From contig NZ_CAJE01000015.1 in NCBI RefSeq assembly GCF_000308215.1, positions 113,150 to 177,149 of the forward strand: 64,000 bases of DNA, written 5' to 3'. A program made the position numbers and the translations under genes. The stretch comes from Methanomassiliicoccus luminyensis B10. Lineage in GTDB: Archaea > Thermoplasmatota > Thermoplasmata > Methanomassiliicoccales > Methanomassiliicoccaceae. Below are positions 1-7,158 of this stretch, one piece after another. How positions within the stretch are numbered: position 1 is the first letter of the stretch; each line of letters starts with the position of its first letter. Under the pieces are notes generated by a model that was not told the origin of the DNA, did not search any database, and saw only the letters and a list, made by a program, of their open reading frames with translations.

Positions 1-1
1 C

Positions 2-847
2 GTGGAGGCAGCGGTGCAGAAGGAGGTGGAGTTCAAGAGCCCCGACGTGGTGGCCCTGATCGACACCCGCTTCGGGCACGTGGATCTGGACATCGCTCCC
101 ATCTTCTTCTACGGCCGCTACCGCAAGTATTCGAGGGAGATACCTCAGACCAGATGGCCCTGCCGGATGTGCCAGGGCAAGGGGTGCAAGCGCTGCGGCG
201 ACACCGGCAAGATGTACCAGGTGAGCGTGCAGGAGATACTCGGCGACGTCATGAGGCGGGAGGCCGAGGGCGCTGACCACTTCTTCCACGGCATGGGGCG
301 GGAGGACATCGACGCCCGCATGCTCGGCACCGGCCGCCCCTTCGTGATCGAGATCTCCGAGCCGAAGAAGCGCGCGCTAGACCTGCGGAGGATCGAGGAG
401 CTAGCGAACGAGTCGGGGAGGGGGCTCGCCGACTTCTCAGGGCTTCGCAAATCGACCCGGGAAGAGGTGCGCCAGATCAAGGCCGCCACCCCCGACAAGG
501 TGTATGTGGCGGAGATCCGGACCCGGGGTAAAGTTAATAAGGACAAAGTTAATGAGGTAGTCCAGTCGTTAAGGCAAGCGCGTATCATTCAGCAGACGCC
601 AACGAGGGTCGCCCATCGGCGGGCCGACCTTGCCAGAGAGCGGGGCATCCACGACCTCCAGCTATTGGAGTTCAGCGATGAGCGCCTCGTCCTGCAGCTT
701 CGCACGGAGTCCGGGACATATGTCAAGGAGTTCGTGAGCGGGGACGACGGCAGAACCAAACCCAGCCTCTCCGGGGAGATCGGCGTGGCCTGCGAAGTGA
801 CGGCCCTTGACGTCGTACAAATAATCGATAACGCTAACGAGGGATGA
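2..847 (+). CDS. pus10: tRNA pseudouridine synthase Pus10, 5'-truncated by window edge
   Basis: C-terminal 281 residues of archaeal Pus10, the enzyme that makes pseudouridine 54/55 in the tRNA T-loop. A Cys cluster (CRMCQGKGCKRCG) lies near residues 55-67. The catalytic stretch GMGREDIDARMLGTGRPF follows near residue 97, with the presumed catalytic Asp inside it. The C-terminal catalytic fold ends with a tRNA-binding type segment (ESGTYVKEFVSGDDGRTKPS). Family members are about 400 residues, so the N-terminal THUMP-containing part lies upstream of the window and the frame is open to base 2. It ends 3 nt before rpl21e, which implies cotranscription, as in many euryarchaea. Confidence 0.93.
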   Translation: MEAAVQKEVEFKSPDVVALIDTRFGHVDLDIAPIFFYGRYRKYSREIPQTRWPCRMCQGKGCKRCGDTGKMYQVSVQEILGDVMRREAEGADHFFHGMGREDIDARMLGTGRPFVIEISEPKKRALDLRRIEELANESGRGLADFSGLRKSTREEVRQIKAATPDKVYVAEIRTRGKVNKDKVNEVVQSLRQARIIQQTPTRVAHRRADLARERGIHDLQLLEFSDERLVLQLRTESGTYVKEFVSGDDGRTKPSLSGEIGVACEVTALDVVQIIDNANEG

Positions 848-850
848 AAC

Positions 851-1144
851 ATGGTAAAAGCTTCCAGAGGCCTCAGGCGCAAGACCAGGCAAATATTTAG
901 CAAGACCCCCCGCACCAAGGGGATGACCCCCATTACTCACGAGTTCAGGAACTTCGACGTGGGACAGAAGGTCAGCGTCGTTATCGACCCTTCGGTGCAC
1001 TATGGAACGCCCCACATGCGTTTCCAGGGGAAGACGGGCGTCGTTACTGGCCAGCAGGGCCGCGCCTTCGTGGTGGAGCTGAAGGACGGGAACAAGCTGA
1101 AGACCGTTGTCGCCCGCCCCGAGCACCTTATAAAGGCACAGTGA
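851..1144 (+). CDS. rpl21e: 50S ribosomal protein L21e
   Basis: A 97-residue basic protein with the typical L21e start (MVKASRGLRRKTR) and the core HYGTPHMRFQGKTG, followed by a KOW-like turn and EHL near the C-terminus. It is a large-subunit ribosomal protein specific to archaea and eukaryotes. The length is normal for the family. It starts 3 nt after pus10 and is followed after 10 nt by rpoF, within a conserved archaeal translation/transcription gene string. Confidence 0.96.
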   Translation: MVKASRGLRRKTRQIFSKTPRTKGMTPITHEFRNFDVGQKVSVVIDPSVHYGTPHMRFQGKTGVVTGQQGRAFVVELKDGNKLKTVVARPEHLIKAQ

Positions 1145-1154
1145 GGCAAGCGCC

Positions 1155-1475
1155 ATGCCCGAGGAGCGCTACGTGAGCCTGTCCGAGGTAAAGCATATCC
1201 TGGACGAGGCCGGTGAGAGCAGGGAGCTCAGCCCCGACCAGAGGCTGGCCCAGGACCATGCCCAGAAGGTCGCCAGACTGAGCCTGGAGGATGCGCGGAA
1301 GCTCCAGGCCGAGCTGCAGAAGCTAGGGTTCATCTCCGAGGCCCTCTCGGTGAAGATCGTGGACCTCATGCCGACCCATGCCGACGATGTTCGGGTGCTC
1401 TTCTCCAAGGAAAGAATGGTATTGGAGAAGAAGTATATCGAGCAGATACTATCTACCGTGCAGAAGTATCAGTGA
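1155..1475 (+). CDS. rpoF: DNA-directed RNA polymerase subunit F (Rpb4-like)
   Basis: A 106-residue RpoF/Rpb4, the partner of RpoE/Rpb7 in the stalk of archaeal RNA polymerase. The sequence is helical, with the family pattern SLSEVKHILDE at the start, ALSVKIVDLMP in the middle and a C-terminal HRDC-like helical region (LEKKYIEQILSTV). Its place between L21e and the DUF655 gene is the standard euryarchaeal order and supports the call more strongly than the rather divergent sequence does. Confidence 0.92.
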   Translation: MPEERYVSLSEVKHILDEAGESRELSPDQRLAQDHAQKVARLSLEDARKLQAELQKLGFISEALSVKIVDLMPTHADDVRVLFSKERMVLEKKYIEQILSTVQKYQ

Positions 1476-1506
1476 AGAACCAATAAAACCACTTGACGGG
1501 ATTGAC

Positions 1507-2055
1507 ATGGAGGACTACGCGCTGATATTAGATTATTTGCCCCAGGGACTCTCGACGGACAAAAGCTTCAAGAGAGAGCCGCTAGCGTATGCTATCGGGG
1601 AGAGCGAGTTCAAGCTTTTCGAGCTCATCCCCAAGCAGGACGCCATCATCACCATCGGGGACAAGGTCTATATCGGCAAGGAGCCCAACCTCCGCGACAA
1701 GATCATACATGTCAAGAGGCGCGTCGGGTACGAGGAGCTGACCGCCGCCGCCCAGGCCGAACTGCCGTTCATCGTACAGGACATTGTGAGGTCGCAGGAG
1801 GCCCGCTTCGTCAAGTTCTTCAACGAGGCCCAGGCCATCACCACCCGCTTCCACATGCTCGAGCTCATCCCCGGGCTGGGGAAGAAGACCATGTGGGCCA
1901 TCATCGAGGAGCGGAAGAAAGGGGCGTTCACCAGCTACGAGGACATCACCAAGAGGGTCCCCGCTCTGAAGCACCCCGACAAGCTCATTGCCAAGAGGAT
2001 CGAGGACGAGTTCTCCGACCCCACGCAGAAGTACCGCATCTTCGTGTCGAGATGA
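1507..2055 (+). CDS. DUF655 protein with helix-hairpin-helix
   Basis: A 182-residue archaeal DUF655 protein. The N-terminal half is a small beta-rich domain that begins MEDYALILDYLPQG and includes ITIGDKVYIGK. Residues about 120-150 carry a helix-hairpin-helix (LELIPGLGKKTMWAIIEERK), a fold that usually binds nucleic acid. The ATG at 1507 is chosen because the conserved family N-terminus begins there, although the frame is open further upstream inside rpoF. In euryarchaea it sits between rpoF and ksgA, so a role in rRNA maturation or transcription is plausible. The function has not been established. Confidence 0.9.
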   Translation: MEDYALILDYLPQGLSTDKSFKREPLAYAIGESEFKLFELIPKQDAIITIGDKVYIGKEPNLRDKIIHVKRRVGYEELTAAAQAELPFIVQDIVRSQEARFVKFFNEAQAITTRFHMLELIPGLGKKTMWAIIEERKKGAFTSYEDITKRVPALKHPDKLIAKRIEDEFSDPTQKYRIFVSR

Positions 2056-2085
2056 TATAGAACTCAGGGACAGAACGAGATTCGT

Positions 2086-2945
2086 TCATTTTCCACATGG
2101 CGTGAGATTTTTCCTTTTGCTCGGCATAAGGGAAAGCACGTGAGGATGTCTGCCTCTGTCGACAGAGATCAGGCCTTCCCCTTCCAAATGAGCGACATAT
2201 CTCTCTAGCTCATCTTCAGAGATACCAGTCCCTTGTTCAATCGCACCTATATATGCAGTGCTGTCACGAACCTTGTTTAAAACGATGGCCGCTCCGACCT
2301 TCATCTCCGCGATATCTTCCAATTCTTGGATCCATGGTACTCTGAAGCCGTACCGCTCCGTCAATTCCTTCATCCTTTCGAGTAAGAACCCTTCCCAGAT
2401 GCGAGCATACGGCGGATCATCCAGCAGATTCTGGTTCGCACATTCTTCGAACAGTATGGTCTTTTTTAAGCCCTTCCGGTAGAGGATCGCCATCTCATCT
2501 ATGTCCCTTGAGCGATCGGTCACGCTTTTCAGCAAAAATATGTCCTCCCTGGAGAGAAGGTAGAGATCGATATTGCCCATTTTCTCAAAAAGCTCCGCTC
2601 GGTCTCTCATCCCGTCCGAGAATCGGAGCCCATTACATATTTTGCCGACGAATATGTCAGCATTGCTGACGACGGTCTCCTTTTGAGTGATTTTAACTTC
2701 AGGAACCGGGCGTAGGTTCACATTCATGCCTAGGCTGCTGAAGGCTAAAGTGATCTCAGCAGCTTGAGACTGGCTCGGGAGAATCAGGTCTACGTCCTTT
2801 GTGGTGCGCTTTTCGTTCCTGATGGCATCGCACCGCCTCCGATCATATACACTGATAAGTTGGTGGAGCATAGCCTTCCCGCCTTCCTGAACAGTTCCAG
2901 GACGTGAGCCCTCTCGAGAGCGGAGGGACCATCATGCCACCCCAT
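2086..2945 (-). pseudogene. Frameshifted nucleotidyltransferase (possible AbiEii-like toxin partner)
   Basis: Two frames on the minus strand make one protein. The first, from the ATG at 2945, runs through a conserved LSVYMIGGGAM. The second continues from about 2826 with IRNEKRTTKDVDLIL and about 240 further residues. GGGAM followed by TKDVDL is the nucleotidyltransferase-fold signature (GG/S ... DxD) seen in AbiEii-like and related MNT proteins. One base appears to be missing near 2826-2829, since adding one G would rejoin the frames. The start overlaps the upstream regulator gene by 14 nt, as in a two-gene toxin/antitoxin operon. A sequencing error would give the same picture. Confidence 0.6.
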
Positions 2946-3861
2946 ACTGCATGAACAGTGATTCAACGTCAGCCTGACTGGGAAATGTGGGGTCGTCGAT
3001 ATCTTTGCCCTCGAAAAAATCAACGATCTGCAGGGCTCTTTTCTTCAGGCCTACACACTCGGCTTCGCGGAGCAGCAATTCCTTCTTTATGCCTTTTTTC
3101 TTCAAGAGCAACATCGCATCACCAATGGCACGAGGGCTGGTCGGATCGACCAACATCGCGTGCAACGCGATGTCTACTGCATCCAACTTTTTAGCTCCAT
3201 TTTTAGCTCCATATGTAAAATAGTAGTATTCTTTCGGCGTGAAGAAATCGATCCCATACGCTGCCATAGCCGAGATGCCTGTCACCATCACTCCAGAGGG
3301 ATCGTTGAGCTCTGTCGCAGAGAAGAGGAAATGCAGGCCATCATCCCAGAGCAATATGCCGTCTTTGGATTTTTGCCGCACCATCATGGAGGCGTAACCT
3401 GCCGAGAAATCACTCAACAGGGCATTCATTGACCTAGCCGACGGGGAGAGCAATGTCTCATTTCCATGTTTGTCGACCAGGCCATAATATTGCAGCTGAA
3501 GTATCAGCCGACGGACGGAAGATGGCTTGAGCCCAGTCTCCTCTGCTATCTTCTTTTCAGTCTTGCCATGATGAGTGATGGAAAGAAGAATGAGAAATTT
3601 TGAACCGACGATGGAATCGATCGGATGTTCATCCTCGATCAGGAACCGCCTCAGCGCAGAAGCATGTAAATCGCCCCCAGGTTTGAACCTTCGGGGCTTG
3701 CCTGCCGTGATGTTAACGATGCCCTTGTCCGCCAACTCACCCAGGAGATTATAGACGGGCTTCAATGACAGGCCGGTCGATTTGCTGATCTTCTTTACAG
3801 TATCGTCACCTTGGCAGATTGAACGAAAGACTCGCAGCTCATTGCTGGTGAACGAACGCAT
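2932..3861 (-). CDS. Winged-helix transcriptional regulator, possible AbiEi-like antitoxin
   Basis: A 309-residue protein with two winged-helix units. The first spans about residues 5-60 (TVKKISKSTGLSLKPVYNLL) and the second about 88-135 (TEKKIAEETGLKPSSVRRLI). A C-terminal mixed domain has no recognised motif. It overlaps the start of the downstream nucleotidyltransferase gene, so the two form one unit, resembling the AbiEi regulator/AbiEii toxin layout. That parallel rests on architecture, not on a clear sequence match. GC content is visibly lower than in the flanking genes, and the pair splits the usual DUF655-ksgA neighbourhood, which suggests insertion. Confidence 0.6.
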   Translation of the reverse strand: MRSFTSNELRVFRSICQGDDTVKKISKSTGLSLKPVYNLLGELADKGIVNITAGKPRRFKPGGDLHASALRRFLIEDEHPIDSIVGSKFLILLSITHHGKTEKKIAEETGLKPSSVRRLILQLQYYGLVDKHGNETLLSPSARSMNALLSDFSAGYASMMVRQKSKDGILLWDDGLHFLFSATELNDPSGVMVTGISAMAAYGIDFFTPKEYYYFTYGAKNGAKKLDAVDIALHAMLVDPTSPRAIGDAMLLLKKKGIKKELLLREAECVGLKKRALQIVDFFEGKDIDDPTFPSQADVESLFMQYGVA

Positions 3862-3973
3862 CGAGATGTAATCGACAAAACCATATAAAGAATTGTCGAT
3901 TTCATCTCATTAACCTTCTCCAAAAGAAACCGATAATAATATCTCCGTCCAACCGGTGTGGTCGAGGCTGAGA

Positions 3974-4771
3974 ATGAACCCCTCCGAGATCGTGGAGACG
4001 CTGGCGAAGCTGGGCGTGACGCCCACCAAGGGCAAGGGGCAGAACTTCCTCACCGATGACCGCGTGGCCGACCGGCAGGTGGAGTTCGCCGGGATCGGCA
4101 AGGACGACATCGTCCTGGAGGTCGGCCCGGGATTGGGGGTCCTGACACATCGCCTCGCCTCCAAGGCGAAAAAGGTCGTGGCCATAGAGGCCGACCGCAA
4201 GCTGGCCGAGTACCTCAGAGGCACGCTTCCGGAGAACGTCGAGCTGGTGGAGGCCGATGCGCTGGAGGTCGACTTCCCTCCGTTCGACCAGATGGTCTCC
4301 AACCTCCCCTACTCCATCTCCTCGCCGATCATCTTCAAGCTCCTCGACTACAGGTTCGACAAAGCCGTGGTAATGCTCCAGAAGGAGTTCGCCGACCGCA
4401 TGGTGGCCAGGCCGGGTACCGACGACTATTCCCGCCTCACCGTGAACGTGTTCTACCGGGCGGACTGCCGCATCCTCGAGCGCGTGCCCGCGTCCCGCTT
4501 CTGGCCAGCTCCTAAGGTCGACTCCGCGGTGGTCGAGATCGTGCCGCGTCCGGCCCCGTTCGCGGTGAAGAGCGAGAAGCTGTTCCTCAGCCTGGTGGAC
4601 TCGCTGTTCCAGCACCGGCGCAAAAAGATAGGCACCATCCTCAAGATGATCGGGATGGTCGATGCGGAGCAGAAGGCCTCGCTCCCTTACGTCGACCTGA
4701 GAGTGGAGGCCCTGGCCCCGCAGCAGATCGGAGAGCTGGCCGACGCCGTGCACGATGTGCGGAAAAAGTGA
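3974..4771 (+). CDS. ksgA: 16S rRNA dimethyladenosine transferase KsgA/Dim1
   Basis: A SAM-dependent enzyme that dimethylates two adjacent adenosines in helix 45 of 16S rRNA during small-subunit assembly. QNFLTD near the N-terminus, the SAM motif EVGPGLGVLT (about residue 45) and the catalytic NLPYSISSPI (about 110) are all present, as is the C-terminal FQHRRKKIGTIL helix. The start is set at ATG 3974 (MNPSEIVE). An upstream in-frame GTG at 3956 would add six residues. It probably belonged to the rpl21e-rpoF-DUF655 cluster before the regulator pair was inserted. Confidence 0.95.
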   Translation: MNPSEIVETLAKLGVTPTKGKGQNFLTDDRVADRQVEFAGIGKDDIVLEVGPGLGVLTHRLASKAKKVVAIEADRKLAEYLRGTLPENVELVEADALEVDFPPFDQMVSNLPYSISSPIIFKLLDYRFDKAVVMLQKEFADRMVARPGTDDYSRLTVNVFYRADCRILERVPASRFWPAPKVDSAVVEIVPRPAPFAVKSEKLFLSLVDSLFQHRRKKIGTILKMIGMVDAEQKASLPYVDLRVEALAPQQIGELADAVHDVRKK

Positions 4772-4887
4772 CCCGGCCGGTACGGGGCAGACCACAGGAG
4801 AGGCCAATGCCTGTACTGACAATATTGTCCCGCATGTTCCGTACCGGTTGTAATTAGGCCAGCTCTAAGAACCTGCACCCGGATTAT

Positions 4888-5382
4888 GTGACGGATGGGA
4901 GAAATGGCGGGTTCACTATGCCGGGAATGTATAGGTCTGCGGGGACGATGCGGGAAAGGCCGCGGGCTCCCCGATTCGCCCGGGAGCGGATAAGAGTTCC
5001 GCCCCTGGAGGAGCGGTTCTTCGATCTGCACCTACCTCTGGACAGCGACTTCCTTGAGGATATGGAAACGGGCGCGCTGTTCGACCCGCCCAGTATCAGC
5101 GGCAGGACCATGCCGGTCCCCCTGGACGTGAACCGGAAGCTCATCGAGGAAGCGGTAGAGCTGGCCCGGCAGAGGGGACTTCCCCCCGACCTCATCCCCC
5201 GCTTCAGGATCATCCGTGGTACGGTGCACGCGTTCGGCAGTAACGGCCACGTGCTGAGACTGGACCATTCCCTGTTCTGGGAGGTCGAGACCGGCTACGC
5301 CGCACTGCTCGACGAGCTTCTGGAGCTGCCCCCGGGGGCTCCTTGCTCCATGCAGGCCCGAGGCAAGGTGGCGGGCCAATGA
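4888..5382 (+). CDS. Uncharacterised protein, tandem paralogue 1
   Basis: An unrecognised 164-residue protein. The first 75 residues are Arg- and Pro-rich and look disordered. Residues about 85-150 form a compact region (LARQRGLPPDLIPRF, VHAFGSNGHVLRLDHS, GYAALLDELLEL) that is repeated in the gene at 5513-5866. The annotated start is a GTG; ATG 4918 (MPGMYRSAG) is a reasonable alternative, and neither has a clear ribosome binding site. The conserved block does not resemble a known enzyme motif. It sits between ksgA and a GTPase gene with loose spacing, so no operon is evident. Confidence 0.6.
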   Translation: MTDGRNGGFTMPGMYRSAGTMRERPRAPRFARERIRVPPLEERFFDLHLPLDSDFLEDMETGALFDPPSISGRTMPVPLDVNRKLIEEAVELARQRGLPPDLIPRFRIIRGTVHAFGSNGHVLRLDHSLFWEVETGYAALLDELLELPPGAPCSMQARGKVAGQ

Positions 5383-5397
5383 GAAGGAGGCTCCTTA

Positions 5398-5429
5398 CAG
5401 AACATATTCTTTCGTACCGATATGTTCTG
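5398..5429. repeat. Perfect 9-bp inverted repeat between paralogues
   Basis: CAGAACATA at 5398-5406 is mirrored by TATGTTCTG at 5421-5429 with a 14-nt spacer. It lies in the AT-rich gap between the two paralogous genes. It could be a dimeric-repressor operator for the downstream gene or a weak hairpin; no T-tract follows directly. Confidence 0.45.
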
Positions 5430-5512
5430 GACTATCTCTATATTTTGTCCTTAGGGCAGGTTCAAGACCATCCGAACATGTGGTCCTACGACGGAAGGCC
5501 AGGAGCGATCAC

Positions 5513-5866
5513 ATGACAAGCGGCTACGCGGACGTGAAGGCAGCTGGATGCGGGGAAGTATTTCCGGAGGGGACGAGCGCGCGGAGCGGGAGCTGGGACG
5601 GCAGGAGCCCTGACCCCAGCCTGGGGATGTTCCGCAGGGCGTTCAGCTACGCCGTGGACAAGGGCCTCAGCCCCGAGTTCATGCCCGAGCTAAGGAGCGA
5701 GAACGGGATCCTCCACGCCTACCGGCGGGACGGGTCCAAGCTGAGGCTCGAGCACAGCCCGGAATGGGAGGACCGGAGCGGGTACGCGTCCCTGGTGGAG
5801 GAGCTGAGAACGCTGCAGGAGGTCTCCCGCGGCCCCTGGAAGCGCGTGGCCTGCCCGATAGGATGA
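5513..5866 (+). CDS. Uncharacterised protein, tandem paralogue 2
   Basis: A 117-residue protein of unknown function. Its C-terminal half (LSPEFMPELRSENG, LHAYRRDGSKLRLEHS, GYASLVEEL) aligns with the conserved block of the preceding gene, so the two are tandem duplicates. ATG 5513 is preferred over GTG 5480 because an AGGAG sits at 5501-5505 at suitable spacing. The N-terminal 40 residues are low-complexity (Gly, Ser, Glu). The inverted repeat at 5398-5429 lies about 85 nt upstream and may regulate it. Confidence 0.6.
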   Translation: MTSGYADVKAAGCGEVFPEGTSARSGSWDGRSPDPSLGMFRRAFSYAVDKGLSPEFMPELRSENGILHAYRRDGSKLRLEHSPEWEDRSGYASLVEELRTLQEVSRGPWKRVACPIG

Positions 5867-5963
5867 GGCCCGCGCCTCCAGTTCCCCATTCATAATGCGG
5901 GCGCTCGTACGGCACAGGCAAGCGATAATATTTCTATTCTCCAGCCATACCATCGGCGAGAAC

Positions 5964-7154
5964 ATGCAGATCGGTATAGTTGGAAAGCCCAATGTGGGCA
6001 AGTCCACATTCTTCAGCGCCGCCACCATGGCCAGCGCCGAGATCGCCGCCTACCCCTTCACCACCATCAAGGCGAACAAGGGCGTCGCGTTCGTCCGCGG
6101 CAAGTGCCCGCATGTCGACTTCGATACCCAGTGCGTGCCCCGCAACGCGGGGTGCGAGAACGGCACCAGGCTGGTGCCGGTCGAACTGCTGGACGTGGCG
6201 GGGCTGGTCCCCGACGCCTGGCAGGGGCGCGGCCTGGGCAATCAGTTCCTGGACGATCTACGGCAGGCCAGCGTGCTCATCCACGTGGTCGACGCTTCAG
6301 GAGCGACGGACCTCGAGGGCAACTCCGTGCCTCCCGGCTCGCACGACCCGGTGGAGGACGTCAAGTTCCTGGAACGGGAGATAGCGTTCTGGATCAGAGG
6401 CATCCTGGACAAGGGCTGGGAGAAGGCGGCGAGGCAGGCGCACCTAACCAACCAGTCCATGGAGCCGGTCATCCACGATCGATTGACGGGACTGGGCGTC
6501 ACCGAGGCCCAGATCAGCGCGGCCCTGCGGGACGTCCACCCGCCGGAGAACCCCATGAATTGGGACCCTGAGGTCATGCTCAACATCTCCCACGCCATCC
6601 GCAAGTACTCCAAGCCCCTGATCATCGCCATGAACAAGGCCGACGCGGCCGACGACGCCACGCTGAAGCGCCTCGCGGAGGCCGCGGACGGCATGGCCGT
6701 GCCCACCTGCGCGGAGACCGAGCTTGCTCTCAAGAAAGCGGCCAAGGCCAAGCTGGTCAGCTACCTTCCGGGCGATGACAGTTTCAAGATAGCGGACCCG
6801 TCCAAGCTCAACGCCGGCCAGAAGAACGCCCTGGGCATGATGGAGGCCCACGTGAAGCGGTTCCGCGGCACCGGGGTGCAGCAATGCCTGGAGAAGGCGG
6901 CGTTCGACCTCCTCGACCTCATCATCGTGTACCCGGTGGAGGACGAGGCCAAGCTCACCGACCACGACGGGCGGGTGCTGCCGGACGCCTTCCTGGTGCC
7001 GAAAGGGACCACGGCAAAAGAGCTGGCGTACAAGGTCCACACCGACCTGGGAGAAAACTTTATCCGGGCGATCAACGTGAGAACGCACAGGACGGTCGGC
7101 AACGATTATGTTCTGCAAAGCGATGACGTGATCACGATCGTCTCCAGGAAGTGA
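5964..7154 (+). CDS. YchF/Obg-family GTP-binding protein (archaeal type, TGS domain)
   Basis: A 396-residue translation-associated GTPase. G1 is GKPNVGKST at residues 6-14, G3 is DVAG near 75, and the G4-type NKAD lies near 225. A C-terminal TGS domain (DAFLVPKGTTAKELAYKVH) follows, typical of YchF and its archaeal paralogues. The N-terminus is set at ATG 5964 because MQIGIVGKPN is the conserved start. It ends 4 nt before the polB start. Family members bind ribosomes; the exact role in archaea is not settled. Confidence 0.93.
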   Translation: MQIGIVGKPNVGKSTFFSAATMASAEIAAYPFTTIKANKGVAFVRGKCPHVDFDTQCVPRNAGCENGTRLVPVELLDVAGLVPDAWQGRGLGNQFLDDLRQASVLIHVVDASGATDLEGNSVPPGSHDPVEDVKFLEREIAFWIRGILDKGWEKAARQAHLTNQSMEPVIHDRLTGLGVTEAQISAALRDVHPPENPMNWDPEVMLNISHAIRKYSKPLIIAMNKADAADDATLKRLAEAADGMAVPTCAETELALKKAAKAKLVSYLPGDDSFKIADPSKLNAGQKNALGMMEAHVKRFRGTGVQQCLEKAAFDLLDLIIVYPVEDEAKLTDHDGRVLPDAFLVPKGTTAKELAYKVHTDLGENFIRAINVRTHRTVGNDYVLQSDDVITIVSRK

Positions 7155-7158
7155 TGCT

